This document shows positions 26,258 through 36,300 of a DNA stretch of 64,000 nucleotides, in pieces. Within the stretch, counting starts at the first letter, position 1, and every line of letters begins with the position of its first letter. This stretch comes from Tenacibaculum sp. 190524A05c. GTDB lineage: Bacteria > Bacteroidota > Bacteroidia > Flavobacteriales > Flavobacteriaceae. The stretch covers positions 2,982,501-3,046,500 of the forward strand of contig NZ_OZ038523.1 of NCBI RefSeq assembly GCF_964036595.1, written 5' to 3'. The notes below the pieces were generated by a model. It saw only the letters and a program-made list of their open reading frames with translations. It ran no database searches and was not told the origin of the DNA. The position numbers were made by a program, and so were the translations under genes.

Positions 26258-26968
26258 CTATTTTCCGTTCAGATTCCAGTCATATGGTAAATGATGAATT
26301 TTAGCATCAGCATCTACAGGTTCGTTTGCATATTTGTTAATGTAGTCAATAACAGAACCTTTTTTAGTGAAATCTCCCTTGAACCAATTAAAGATTTCAG
26401 AGATATGAATTGTACTCTTTTTCTTTAATTTATTACGCTTAGGATCATTAATAAATTGCTTCATTAATTTTTCAAGTTCACCGTCTATATTGCTAGCAGT
26501 AAATGCTTTATTATGTAACTTCGGACAAGATCCTGAAGCACAGTTTACACCTACGTGAATTCTTGGGTCGAATAATTTCTTACGTAAAATATTATGTTCA
26601 ATATGGTCTAACGTGTATGTTTTTCCACCTACAACTGCGAAAGGAATTTTCCATGCGCTTTTCCCTTTCTTTTTAATTTTCATGATACTTTTAACTGGAT
26701 AGTTATTTAAGATCAATTTAATGGTGTAGGCGTTATATGCATTAATCCAGAATGCCATTTGCTTATTTTTTGACCAAGATGAACTTGGAGATGTTTTTTC
26801 TAAATAAGCGATATAAGTATCTAATGTAGCTTCATTTTTTTTCAAAGCTTTATAGTTTACATTTCCTTTAGCATCAACATGCTTACTTAATAAACTATTA
26901 AATACACTCGTTTGAGCCGATACAGTTACAGATATAAAAAGGGCAATAATTGGGATTAATTTTTTCAT
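26258..26968 (-). CDS. DUF547 domain secreted protein
   Basis: I choose ATG 26968 because it begins the signal peptide MKKLIPIIALFISVTVSAQ; an earlier ATG at 27004 adds 12 residues ahead of it. The 236-residue protein carries DUF547 features: NKQMAFWINAYNAYTIKLIL, LDHIEHNIL, IHVGVNCASGSCPKL and SEIFNWFKGDF. DUF547 has no proven reaction; a papain-like or redox role through the two Cys in NCASGSC has been suggested by sequence. It is the first gene upstream of the arsenosugar run and is often found beside such clusters, so it may be part of it. It is transcribed divergently from the alginate lyase gene at 27158. Confidence 0.78.
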   Translation of the reverse strand: MKKLIPIIALFISVTVSAQTSVFNSLLSKHVDAKGNVNYKALKKNEATLDTYIAYLEKTSPSSSWSKNKQMAFWINAYNAYTIKLILNNYPVKSIMKIKKKGKSAWKIPFAVVGGKTYTLDHIEHNILRKKLFDPRIHVGVNCASGSCPKLHNKAFTASNIDGELEKLMKQFINDPKRNKLKKKSTIHISEIFNWFKGDFTKKGSVIDYINKYANEPVDADAKIHHLPYDWNLNGK

Positions 26969-27118
26969 AATTATCTTGATTTGTGGATTTAGACGCAGAT
27001 ACATTTTAAACTTTACAAAGAATATTCCAAAAAGTTGAATTGAGTCGAATTGATTGTGTTTTTCCTGAACAGTAAAACTTCAATTTAAAGAATTCTGATT
27101 TTATTTATAATATTTTTA

Positions 27119-27148
27119 TATATTTGGTAAACCAAACTGGTAAACCAA
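27119..27148 (+). promoter_or_regulatory. Alginate operon 1 promoter with tandem TTGGTAAACCAA operators
   Basis: The -7 element TATATTTG (27119-27126, matching TAnnTTTG) runs into the palindrome TTGGTAAACCAA (27124-27135). A second copy CTGGTAAACCAA follows at 27137-27148, 13 bp further on. The ATG of the PL7 gene is at 27158. The half-sites TGGT..ACCA match the pattern bound by FadR-subfamily GntR proteins, and a regulator of that type is encoded at 39932. Binding would cover the -7 box and the start site, so repression is expected. Confidence 0.75.
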
Positions 27149-27157
27149 TTTTAATTT

Positions 27158-28087
27158 ATGAATCGTTTTTACCGAAAAGATACTACTTTATCTATTGTTT
27201 TATTTACGATTATATTCGTTTTTATCTCTTGTGGAAGTGACGAAGTAATTCAGGATAATTCTACGGATGGTTCTTCAGATAATCCTGTAGAAGATCCAGC
27301 ACCTAGTTTTGCGGATATCAATTTCTCAAACTGGAAAGTTACCTTACCAGTGGATGAGAATAATGATGGAAAGCCCGATGAATACAAACCTAAAGATTTA
27401 ATGGGTTTTGGATATCAAAATTTAAATTCGGTAAAACCATTTATGTATGATGATACTGACGACACATCTTTAGTGTTTTATACCTACCAAGGAGGAGCAA
27501 CGACTGCAAATAGCAATTATCCAAGAACTGAATTAAGAGAACTAATTGTACCGGATAATTCAAAAATCAACTGGACACTTAAAGATGGTGGAGAATTAAA
27601 AGGAAAGCTAAAAGTCACTGAAGTTTCAGTGGATAATGATACTAATAATGATTATCACTATGTAATTGTAATGCAAATTCACGGAATTATTTCTGTTCAA
27701 GATATGCAGACACATGGATTTTCATCTAATAATGGTCCACCTTTAATTAAAATTTATTGGAAAGATGGTTACGTTTGGTCTCACAAAAAATCTTTAGTAA
27801 ACGAATCAACTGAGGGAGACGATTTACTTTCTACAAGCAGTTCAATTTGGTCAGACATTAAAGTTAATTTAGGTTACGTAGGTTATGAATCTTTTGATTT
27901 TCGTATTACCGCTTCTGATGCCAAAATTGAAGTTCAATTGAATACTAATGAACCTTATGTTTATGAAGATGTAAGTCTTGAAAAATGGCCATTTGAAAAT
28001 TATTTCAAAGCAGGTAATTATCTTACTACTCTTGATCCAAATGCTTATTCATACGTGAAGTATTATAATCTTGAGGTAACCCACTAA
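27158..28087 (+). CDS. PL7 alginate lyase lipoprotein
   Basis: A 309-residue lipoprotein (lipobox FISC, Cys25) with an acidic Ser/Asp linker (about 28-50), then a PL7 jelly roll. The three family motifs are RTELR at 123-127, QIH at 173-175 and YFKAGNY at 282-288, which together hold the catalytic Arg, Gln, His and Tyr. QIH in place of QVH is known to go with cutting of guluronate-containing blocks. The lipid anchor and acidic tail suggest display on the cell surface, so it would make oligomers for SusCD. It is first of the operon PL7-PL6-PL17-KdgF and directly follows the double operator. Confidence 0.92.
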   Translation: MNRFYRKDTTLSIVLFTIIFVFISCGSDEVIQDNSTDGSSDNPVEDPAPSFADINFSNWKVTLPVDENNDGKPDEYKPKDLMGFGYQNLNSVKPFMYDDTDDTSLVFYTYQGGATTANSNYPRTELRELIVPDNSKINWTLKDGGELKGKLKVTEVSVDNDTNNDYHYVIVMQIHGIISVQDMQTHGFSSNNGPPLIKIYWKDGYVWSHKKSLVNESTEGDDLLSTSSSIWSDIKVNLGYVGYESFDFRITASDAKIEVQLNTNEPYVYEDVSLEKWPFENYFKAGNYLTTLDPNAYSYVKYYNLEVTH

Positions 28088-28102
28088 AACTAAAATCTAA
28101 AA

Positions 28103-30436
28103 ATGAATCTTAAAAAATATATTGCTCACCTTTTCATCTTATCAATTGTAGTTGCATGTACTACTCCAAAAGATGATGTTACTTTAGTTCAAAACAAAGA
28201 GGAACTCAAAACGGCAATTAAATCTGCAAAACCAGGAACAACAATTGCTTTAGCTAATGGTATTTGGAAAGATACTGAGATACTTTTTCATGCGGAAGGT
28301 TTAGAAGATAATCCTATAACGCTTACTGTTGAAGAAATGGGAAAAGTATCTTTAGAAGGGCAATCATATTTAAGAATTGCGGGAAGACATTTAGTTGTAA
28401 AAGGATTGGTTTTTAAAAATGGATATACTCCAACCAACGAGGTAATTTCATTTAAAAAAGATAAAAAAACCTTAGCCAATAATGTTCGATTAACAGAATG
28501 TGTTATAGACAACTTTAGCAACCCTGAGCGACACGAACCAGATACTTGGGTGGCCATATATGGAAAAAATAATAGGATAGATCATAACCACTTATTTGGT
28601 AAAAAGAACCGAGGAGTAACTATGACTGTTCGATTGAATACAGTGGAAAGTCAGCAGAATAATCATAAAATAGATCATAATTATTTTGGGCCTCGACAAA
28701 ATTTAGGTTCTAACGGAGGTGAAACTTTACGTATAGGAACAAGTCATTATTCAAGAACAAATTCCAATACACTAGTTGAAAACAATTACTTCGATAGATG
28801 TAATGGTGAACACGAGATTATTTCAAATAAGTCGTGTCAGAATACCTATAAAGACAATGTCTTTTATGAATGTTCTGGTACACTTACTATGCGACATGGA
28901 AATGAAACGTTAGTTACAGGAAATGTTTTTATTGGAAACAATAAGCCAAGTACTGGAGGAATTCGTGTAATTAATGGACAACAAACTGTTGTTAATAACT
29001 ACGGAATCGGATTAAAAGGATATCGATTCAGAGGTGCTTTTGTTATCATGAATGGAATTTATAATTCTCCAATTAACAGGTATGATCAAGCCAAAGATGC
29101 AGTAGTTAAAAACAATACATTTATCAATTGTGATCATATTCAATTGTGTGCTGGAGCTGATGCTGAAAGAAGTGCGCCGCCGATAAATTCAGTAATGGAA
29201 AACAATATTTTCTATAATGAAAAGAAGAAGAACATTTTTACTGTTTATGATGATATTAAAGGAATTACATTTAAGAACAATTTGTTAAGCGAGAATAGTA
29301 CTCCTATTGTAAAAGACGGTTTTTTTAAAGAGAAGTTGTTGTTTAATACAAATGCACAAGGACTTTTAATTCCGAATATTAGCGATGATAAAGTGGGCGC
29401 AGTTTTACCGAATAGTATTGTTACTAAAGAGGAAACAGGAGTTTCTTGGTACGATAAAAAATCAAAAACAGCACTTTTAAATTCTGGAAGTAAAATTCAA
29501 GTAGATGCTGGAGTAAATACTTTGTTTGATGCCGTTGTGAATTCTAATCCTGGAGATATTATTGAATTGACTTCAGACAAGCCATACACATTATCAAAAA
29601 CACTTCCGATTAAACATGCATTGAGTTTTGTTGGTACATCTAAAGAAAAAGCGAAAGTCTTCTTTGAAAAGAAATCACTTTTTGAAATTCAAAATGGTGG
29701 AAGTTTATCATTATCTAATATAAAATTTGATGGTGAAGAATGCCCTGATAGAACAGGCAACTCAGTAGTGACAACTAGCAAATATTCAATGAATAAGAAT
29801 TATAAACTATTTGTAAATAATTGCGAGTTTAAAAACCTCGATGTGAATCATTCATTTGATGTAATTCGAGTGTATAAAAATACTTTTGCAGATACAATTA
29901 GTATTAAAAATTCTAAGTTCAATACGGTATCTGGACATATTGTGGCTTTGGATAAAGAGACTGATGATATCGGGATTTACAATGCGGAATATGTGATTAT
30001 GAAAAATAATAGTTTCTCAAACATCGGAGGAGTTGCTTTAAGATTACACCGCGGAGGTAAAGATGAAAGTACTTTTGGTCCGTTTTTAGAAATGGAACAT
30101 AATGTTTTAGATAATGTTGGTTTCAACAACCGTAATAAGTATAGTGCAGCAGTTTCTTTGTATGGTGTTCAAGTGATTGGTGTTCAAAACAACATATTCA
30201 ACAATACAAAAGGAATGAATATGCACTTGGTTGTTGGAGAGCCAATTGTAAATATTACGAATAATAATTTCTATAAATCTAATGAGGTAAACGTAACTGG
30301 AGATCAAAAGTATAATTTGAGTAATAACTTCAGTCAAAATCCAACGTTTACAGAAACTTATGCTTTGCCAGAGTTATCATCTTTAAAAGGAAAAGCGACT
30401 GATGGTAAAGATCTTGGGTTAATTTTCAATAAATAG
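28103..30436 (+). CDS. PL6 alginate lyase lipoprotein with two beta-helix domains
   Basis: A 777-residue lipoprotein (Cys19 in VVACTTP). The N-terminal part (about 25-380) is a PL6 right-handed beta-helix with the catalytic pair Lys243 in IISNKSCQN and Arg264 in LTMRHGN, 21 residues apart as in chondroitinase B. NGGETLRIGTSHYS around 204-217 lies on the calcium/substrate face. A second beta-helix (about 470-770) with many NN-rich turns makes it a two-domain PL6 like those of other alginate degraders. It cuts alginate by beta-elimination; the preference for poly-MG or poly-G cannot be read. It follows PL7 by 15 bp and precedes PL17 by 6 bp. Confidence 0.92.
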   Translation: MNLKKYIAHLFILSIVVACTTPKDDVTLVQNKEELKTAIKSAKPGTTIALANGIWKDTEILFHAEGLEDNPITLTVEEMGKVSLEGQSYLRIAGRHLVVKGLVFKNGYTPTNEVISFKKDKKTLANNVRLTECVIDNFSNPERHEPDTWVAIYGKNNRIDHNHLFGKKNRGVTMTVRLNTVESQQNNHKIDHNYFGPRQNLGSNGGETLRIGTSHYSRTNSNTLVENNYFDRCNGEHEIISNKSCQNTYKDNVFYECSGTLTMRHGNETLVTGNVFIGNNKPSTGGIRVINGQQTVVNNYGIGLKGYRFRGAFVIMNGIYNSPINRYDQAKDAVVKNNTFINCDHIQLCAGADAERSAPPINSVMENNIFYNEKKKNIFTVYDDIKGITFKNNLLSENSTPIVKDGFFKEKLLFNTNAQGLLIPNISDDKVGAVLPNSIVTKEETGVSWYDKKSKTALLNSGSKIQVDAGVNTLFDAVVNSNPGDIIELTSDKPYTLSKTLPIKHALSFVGTSKEKAKVFFEKKSLFEIQNGGSLSLSNIKFDGEECPDRTGNSVVTTSKYSMNKNYKLFVNNCEFKNLDVNHSFDVIRVYKNTFADTISIKNSKFNTVSGHIVALDKETDDIGIYNAEYVIMKNNSFSNIGGVALRLHRGGKDESTFGPFLEMEHNVLDNVGFNNRNKYSAAVSLYGVQVIGVQNNIFNNTKGMNMHLVVGEPIVNITNNNFYKSNEVNVTGDQKYNLSNNFSQNPTFTETYALPELSSLKGKATDGKDLGLIFNK

Positions 30437-30442
30437 CATATT

Positions 30443-32710
30443 TTGAGAAATTATATTGTACTTCTAGCTCTTCTTAATTTTTTGTTTTTGAGTTGTAATG
30501 TAAATCAAAGCGAGAGTAAAGATCTCAGTGGGAATGAAAATGATAGTCATCCTAAATTAATACTCACTAAAAAAGGAGTTGAAGAAATCAGATCTCATTT
30601 GGGAAAACTTCCTCTGTTTGATGCGTCATTAGAAAGAGTCAAGAAAGAAGTTGATCAAGAAATTGAACTCGGTATTCAAGTTCCTATTCCTAAAGATTAT
30701 TCAGGAGGATATACTCACGAAAGACATAAACGTAACTTTTTAATGCTTCAAAAAGCTGGAGTTTTATATCAAATATTACAAAACGATAAATACGGAAATT
30801 ATGTAAAAGACATGCTTTTTGCTTATGCGAAGATGTATCCTACACTACCAATTCATCCAAAACCAAGATCCTATGCAAGAGGAAAATTGTTTTGGCAATG
30901 TTTAAATGATTCAAATTGGCTGGTATATGCAAGTCAAGGATATGATTGCATTTATAATTTTCTTTCTGAAGAGGAGCGATCGGTTCTAGAGAATGATTTA
31001 TTTAAACCGTTTGCAGATTATATTTCAATTCAAAATCCACAGTTTTTCAATAGAGTTCACAATCATAGTACCTGGGGAAATGCAGCCGTTGGTATGATTG
31101 CTTTGGTGATGAATGATGATGCTTTATTGGATAGAGCTTTATATGGAATTAAGAATGCGGCATTAGCTTCTAACGCTAAAGATAATGACGGAGGATTTAT
31201 AAAAAATAAAGAAGGAAAAGCTGGTTATTTCGCAAACTTAGAAGAGCCATTCTCCCCTGATGGATATTACACGGAAGGTCCGTATTATCAGAGATATGCC
31301 ATGTATCCATTTTTGATTTTTGCTGAAGCTTTACAAAATGTAAAACCTGAATATGAAGTATTCAAGTTTAAGAATAATGTTTTATTAAATTCTATTGACG
31401 CGTTATTACAATTAACTGATGCAGATGGAGAATTTTTTCCGATTAATGATGGTCAAAAAGGGATGTCTTATTATTCAAGAGAATTAGTAACTGCTGTTGA
31501 TGTGGCTTACGCATATGGAGGAAATAATTCAGGGTTATTGTCAATTGCTAAAAAGCAACAAAAAGTAACTTTAGACGATGCAGGATTAGCAGTTGCATTG
31601 GCAATTAAAGAAGGAAAAGCAACACCATTTGAAAAGAAATCTGTGAATCTTTCTGATGGATCAAAAGGTGATGAAGGTGGAATTGGAATTTTAAGGTACG
31701 GAGATGAGGCTTTGACCTTAGTTTTTAAATATGCAGCTCAAGGATTAAGTCACGGTCATTATGATAAACTATCGTTTTCTTTATTTGAAAAAGGAGAGGA
31801 AGTTTTACAAGACTATGGTTTAGCACGATATGTGAATGTTGAACAAAAAGGAGGAGGTAATTACTTAAAAGAGAATAAAACTTGGGCGAAGCAGACGGTT
31901 GCTCACAATACAATTGTTCAAGATGAAACTTCTCATTTTAAAGGAAAATATGAAGTAGGAAGTAAGCATCATTCGGAACTTCATTTTTATGATGTTGATA
32001 ATTCAGATGTTCAAGTCATAAGTGCAACCGAAAACAATGCGTATCCTGGATCGGAAATGCATAGAACTCTTGCTGTTATAAAAGATAAAAAGTTTGCTAA
32101 ACCTTACGTATTGGATGTGTTTAGAATAACTTCAGATCAACCACATCAAATTGATTTACCGTATTACTATTTCGGTCAACTTATTTCAATGAATTTTGAT
32201 GTTAATACATCATTTTCATTACAACCATTGGGAAACAAAAATGGATATCAACATTTATGGTTAGAAGCTACAGGAACAGTAGCAACAAAAACAAGTCAAT
32301 TTACATGGTTGAATAATAATAAATTTTACACTATTTCGTCAAATACATCAAAACAAGATGAATTATTGTTCGCTCGAATTGGAGCGAACGATCCCAATTT
32401 CAATCTTCGAAATGATCCTGGACTTATAATTCGCAGAAAAAATGTAAAACAAACAGTTTTTGCAACTGTAATCGAATCGCACGGAACGTATAGTCCTGTT
32501 TCTGAATTTTCAGTAAACGCAACAAGCAATATTAAAGAAGTTCAAGTGGTATATGATTCTGAAGAGTATACAGTGGTTCAGATTACTAATATTGAAAATG
32601 AAGTTAAGACTTTAATAATCTCAAATAGAGATGCAAATAATCAAACAAAACATAGTTTAAAGGTAAACAACAAAGAATTTAGTTGGGTCGGACCTTTTTA
32701 CTTTAAATAA
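30443..32710 (+). CDS. PL17 oligoalginate lyase lipoprotein
   Basis: A 755-residue lipoprotein (Cys18 in FLSCNVN) that starts at a TTG codon at 30443, only 6 bp after the PL6 stop; no ATG alternative would keep the signal peptide. The alpha/alpha toroid (about 35-380) holds Asn207-His208 in RVHNHSTWGNAAVG and Tyr281/282 in EGPYYQRYAMYPF. The heparinase II/III-like beta-sheet part carries LSHGHYDKLSFSLF and QDYGLARY. These are the PL17 active-site motifs. The enzyme releases unsaturated monouronate from the ends of alginate oligomers, the exo step before KdgF. The lipid anchor suggests the periplasmic side of a membrane. Confidence 0.9.
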   Translation: MRNYIVLLALLNFLFLSCNVNQSESKDLSGNENDSHPKLILTKKGVEEIRSHLGKLPLFDASLERVKKEVDQEIELGIQVPIPKDYSGGYTHERHKRNFLMLQKAGVLYQILQNDKYGNYVKDMLFAYAKMYPTLPIHPKPRSYARGKLFWQCLNDSNWLVYASQGYDCIYNFLSEEERSVLENDLFKPFADYISIQNPQFFNRVHNHSTWGNAAVGMIALVMNDDALLDRALYGIKNAALASNAKDNDGGFIKNKEGKAGYFANLEEPFSPDGYYTEGPYYQRYAMYPFLIFAEALQNVKPEYEVFKFKNNVLLNSIDALLQLTDADGEFFPINDGQKGMSYYSRELVTAVDVAYAYGGNNSGLLSIAKKQQKVTLDDAGLAVALAIKEGKATPFEKKSVNLSDGSKGDEGGIGILRYGDEALTLVFKYAAQGLSHGHYDKLSFSLFEKGEEVLQDYGLARYVNVEQKGGGNYLKENKTWAKQTVAHNTIVQDETSHFKGKYEVGSKHHSELHFYDVDNSDVQVISATENNAYPGSEMHRTLAVIKDKKFAKPYVLDVFRITSDQPHQIDLPYYYFGQLISMNFDVNTSFSLQPLGNKNGYQHLWLEATGTVATKTSQFTWLNNNKFYTISSNTSKQDELLFARIGANDPNFNLRNDPGLIIRRKNVKQTVFATVIESHGTYSPVSEFSVNATSNIKEVQVVYDSEEYTVVQITNIENEVKTLIISNRDANNQTKHSLKVNNKEFSWVGPFYFK

Positions 32711-32724
32711 AACACAAGGTAATT

Positions 32725-33075
32725 ATGGAAAAAACATTTGGAACAAGTTCAGAGTTTCTTTTTGGAGATAAAATCGAATGGGAAACAGTTGGAGAAGGAG
32801 TAAAAAGACAAATCATGGGTTACGATGACAAAATCATGTTAGTAAAAGTTCATTTCGATGAAGGAGGAATTGGCTATAAACATGAACACTATCATTCGCA
32901 AGTAACTTATGTGGAGAGTGGAGAATTTGAATTTAGTATTGGCGAAGAAACTAAAACGGTAAAAGGCGGCGATTCTGTTTACATTCCGCCTCATGTGTTA
33001 CACGGAGCAATTTGTAAAAAAGAAGGCGTTTTAATAGATGTTTTCAGTCCAATTCGAGAAGATTTTATGGAGTAG
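32725..33075 (+). CDS. kdgF: KdgF cupin, unsaturated uronate linearising enzyme
   Basis: A 116-residue single cupin with no signal peptide. The metal ligands are in YKHEHYHSQ (His residues near 52-56) and PPHVLHG (His near 95), with a glutamine between, as in KdgF. KdgF turns the 4,5-unsaturated monouronate released by PL17 into the open-chain 4-deoxy-L-erythro-5-hexoseulose uronate (DEHU), which would otherwise form slowly. It is the last gene of the first alginate operon, 14 bp after PL17. Being cytoplasmic, it implies that monouronates cross the inner membrane, presumably through the MFS protein at 40668. Confidence 0.88.
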   Translation: MEKTFGTSSEFLFGDKIEWETVGEGVKRQIMGYDDKIMLVKVHFDEGGIGYKHEHYHSQVTYVESGEFEFSIGEETKTVKGGDSVYIPPHVLHGAICKKEGVLIDVFSPIREDFME

Positions 33076-33149
33076 TTATAATTCTGGCTAAATATTTAAG
33101 AAATATTTAATTTTTTAATCAAAAAATTTGGATATAAAATATTATTGGT

Positions 33150-33179
33150 TAAATTTGGTAAACCAATCTGGTAAACCAA
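33150..33179 (+). promoter_or_regulatory. Alginate operon 2 promoter with tandem TTGGTAAACCAA operators
   Basis: The -7 element TAAATTTG (33150-33157) overlaps TTGGTAAACCAA (33155-33166); a second copy CTGGTAAACCAA is at 33168-33179. A half-site TTGGTT lies at 33145-33150. The arrangement, including the 13-bp step, is the same as at 27119-27148. It lies 203 bp before the susC start, and an intrinsic terminator sits between, so the transcript has a long structured leader. Confidence 0.75.
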
Positions 33180-33204
33180 TTTGTTAGCTGTTTGAATTAA
33201 CAAT

Positions 33205-33236
33205 AAAAAAGGATAGGTGGCACCCTATCCTTTTTT
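33205..33236 (+). terminator. Intrinsic terminator inside the susC leader (possible attenuator)
   Basis: Stem GGATAGG (33211-33217), loop TGGCAC, CCTATCC (33224-33230), with six T residues after and six A residues before it. It is downstream of the operator/promoter at 33150 and upstream of susC at 33382, so RNA begun at that promoter would meet it after about 50-70 nt. It may also end the kdgF operon or work in both directions. Confidence 0.8.
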
Positions 33237-33241
33237 GTAAA

Positions 33242-33324
33242 GCTTCAAAAATTATGAAGCGAATATTTATAAATCTTTATATATAAATAACAAACCAAAT
33301 ATACTAAATAAAATAAAGATTTAT
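33242..33324 (+). promoter_or_regulatory. Structured leader of susC with two further inverted repeats
   Basis: This 307-bp gap between kdgF and susC holds more than the operator and terminator. A hairpin GCTTCA / TGAAGC lies at 33242-33260. A perfect 12-bp inverted repeat, ATAAATCTTTAT (33269-33280) and ATAAAGATTTAT (33313-33324), encloses 32 nt. They could form alternative structures with the terminator or with a small RNA. Function is inferred from layout only. Confidence 0.45.
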
Positions 33325-33381
33325 GGTTAGCACAAGTGTTTATATGAGATAAGTGTATTAACATAATGTAAACTTTAAATT

Positions 33382-36300
33382 ATGGATTTAAAATTCAAAC
33401 TAACATTGCTACTCGCATTGTTAATGAGCATTGTAACAAATGCGCAAAGTACGTTTTCAGTTAGTGGAACTGTAACTTCTGATGCGGATAAACAAGCTCT
33501 TCCTGGTGTTTCAATTTTAAATGTGAAAACAAAAAAAGGGGCTAGTACAGATTTTGATGGGAAATATTCAATTTCCGTTTCATCAGGAGATGTGTTAGAG
33601 TTTTCGTTTTTAGGATTTAAAACCAAAAGAATCACAATTACTAATCAAACAACTGTAAATGTTGCGTTAAGTGAAGACTCAAATACTTTAGACGAAGTAG
33701 TTGTAGTTGGTTACGGAACGCAAAAGAAATCACACCTTACGGGTGCTATTTCTAAAGTTAAAAATGAAAAGCTAGATCAAATCGCAGTATCCAGAATTGA
33801 TGATGCTTTAGTTGGTCAAGTTTCTGGTGTTCAAATTGCAGCAACAGAAGGAGAAGCGGGTTCAGACCCTACAATTCGTATTCGTGGTATCGGTTCTATT
33901 ACAGGAGAACTTAGTCCGTTAATTGTTGTTGATGGATTAGTTGTAGATAATGATTATTTAAGTGCATTAGACATGAATAGTGTCGATTCATTTGAAATTT
34001 TGAAAGATGCGGCTTCTACAGCAATTTATGGGTCAAGAGGAGCAAGAGGTGTGATCATGATTACAACAAAACAAGGTAAAGATGGTAAGCCAAAATTTAG
34101 CTACAATACATTTTCTGGTTTTAAAACAGCCAGACAAAGTGATGCGTATTATTTAACTGTAGCAGAAACTGCAGCTGCTGAATTAGCAGCAACAGGAACT
34201 TTATCTGATAGAACAAGATATAAGCAACTTATTGGAGTTGATACGAATTGGCAAGACATTATTTTTGATGGGGGAATCATAACAAATCACTCTTTTAGTG
34301 TAAGAGGAGGAAGCAAGAATACAAAGTATAGTGCTTCATTGAACTATTTACATGATGAAGGAGTATTATTAACGGATGATTTTAAGAAATACAATTTCAA
34401 CTTAAAGGTTGATACAAAAGTTAGTGATAAATTAAGCTTAGGATTTAGAGTAACACCAACGTTTACAGATCGTAGAAGATTCGATGGTTCAACTCATGAT
34501 ATCTTAAGACAACCTTCTTGGTTACCAGTTTATTTAGATGAGAATACAATTCAGTTTGTAAACAGATTTAGAGACAACGGAAAATATGCAAACGTTCAGG
34601 TTGGTGACTATGCAATTCAAAGAATGTTTGATGATTATGATTTAGTGAACGGAATGCCAGATGATGGTTCTGACGGAACAATTAGTGGAACAGATATCAG
34701 TAATACGTCAAATACAAACCCAGCAGCGAAAGTGTTGGAAAGAGATAGAACTGATGATAAGTTTAAGATTTTCGGATCAATGTTCGCTAAATATAAATTC
34801 AACGATTGGTTATCGTTTAGAACATCGTTAGGTGGAGATTTCCAACATACAAAAAACAGAAGATGGCAAGGTGTAGAAGCACACAGAAATGGTGCTGCAA
34901 ATACGCAATTAGATTTAGCAAATACCAACAGATATCACTTCGTAACAGAAAATTACTTTACAATAGATAAAGCATTTGGAGATCATGAAATTAGTGCTGT
35001 TGTAGGTATGGGAGCTGAAAGCTGGAGAACTGAAATCAATGCTTCTTCAGGAGGAGGATATACTTCAGATTTAATTCAAACATTATCAGCTGCAGATCCT
35101 ACTACAATTACATCATTTTCACAAGATTATGAAGAGCGTTTAATCTCATATTTCGGAAGATTAAATTACTCATTTAAAGATGGTAAATATTTGGCTTCTT
35201 TAAGTTTAAGAACAGATGGTTCTTCTGTATTTGGTCCAAATAATAAATATGGTTTCTTTCCAGCTGCTTCAATTGGTTGGGGATTACATAAAGAAGATTT
35301 CTTGAGTGAGGTTGATGCAATTAAAACACTTAAATTAAGAGTAAGTTATGGTGTAACAGGAAATAAAGACTTAAGAACATTTCCAAGAAATTTCCAAGTT
35401 GAAAGTTATCCATACTTAGCTTTATTAGGACCAAGTTCTGCTGTTTTTGATGGAGGAACTTTATCAAATGGAATTAACCCGTTAAATGTTGCAAATCCTG
35501 ATTTAAGATGGGAAAAATCAATAGAGTTTAACCCAGGTATTGACTTTGGATTATTTAATAATGTAATTACAGGTTCTTTCGATTATTACATTAAAAGAAG
35601 TGAGGATTTAATCATTGATAATCCTATTTCATATACAACAGGTCAAGCTAGTTCTTTAATTAATATTGGTCAGGTTGAAAATAAAGGTTTTGAGGTAGAA
35701 TTAAGATCTAGAAACATTGTTAACGAAAACTTCAGATGGACGTCAACGTTAATTGCATCTAGAAACGAAAATACATTATTAGATTTTGCGGATTCGAATG
35801 GTCAAATCCAAAATGTAGATTCTAAAAGAGCAGCTGAGTGGATTAACTTAGTTGGAAATCCAATCTCATCTTTCTACGGTTGGGTTGTAGATGAAGAAAT
35901 TCCTTTAGAATTTATAAACGATCCATATCACCCGATTGGAGCACAAGCACAAGATGTTTATGTAAAAGATTTAAATGGGGATGGTATTATTGATGATGAT
36001 GATAAAACTATTCTTGGAGATCCATATCCAGATTTAGTATGGAGTTTCGCAAACAATTTTAATATTGGTAATGTAGATGTAAGTTTTATGTTCCAAGGAA
36101 GTCATGGTGCACAAGTAAGAAACATGGGAGATCAATATATCTATAATCACTTTAATAGTGCTCAAGATTACATTTCTGCAACTACACCAAACCAAGAATT
36201 TATCAGAGAGAAAATTTTTACGAATCATATTATTCAAGATGCATCTTATATCGCATTACGTAACGTAAATATTGGGTACAACTTCAACTACGATTTATTA

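Noticed and set aside
33109..33128. AATTTTTT / AAAAAATT inverted repeat after kdgF as a terminator
   Set aside because: The stem is A-T only and would be weak; the GC-containing stem at 33205-33236 is a better terminator, so I do not list it.
27124..33179. Repeated 12-mers at 27.1 and 33.2 kb as a possible CRISPR or mobile-element end
   Set aside because: They occur only in pairs at promoters, are palindromic, have no spacers of constant length beyond one pair and no cas or transposase genes nearby; operator sites explain them better.
34635..34928. 97-codon antisense frame inside susC
   Set aside because: Shadow of the SusC coding sequence; no start signals, no family resemblance.
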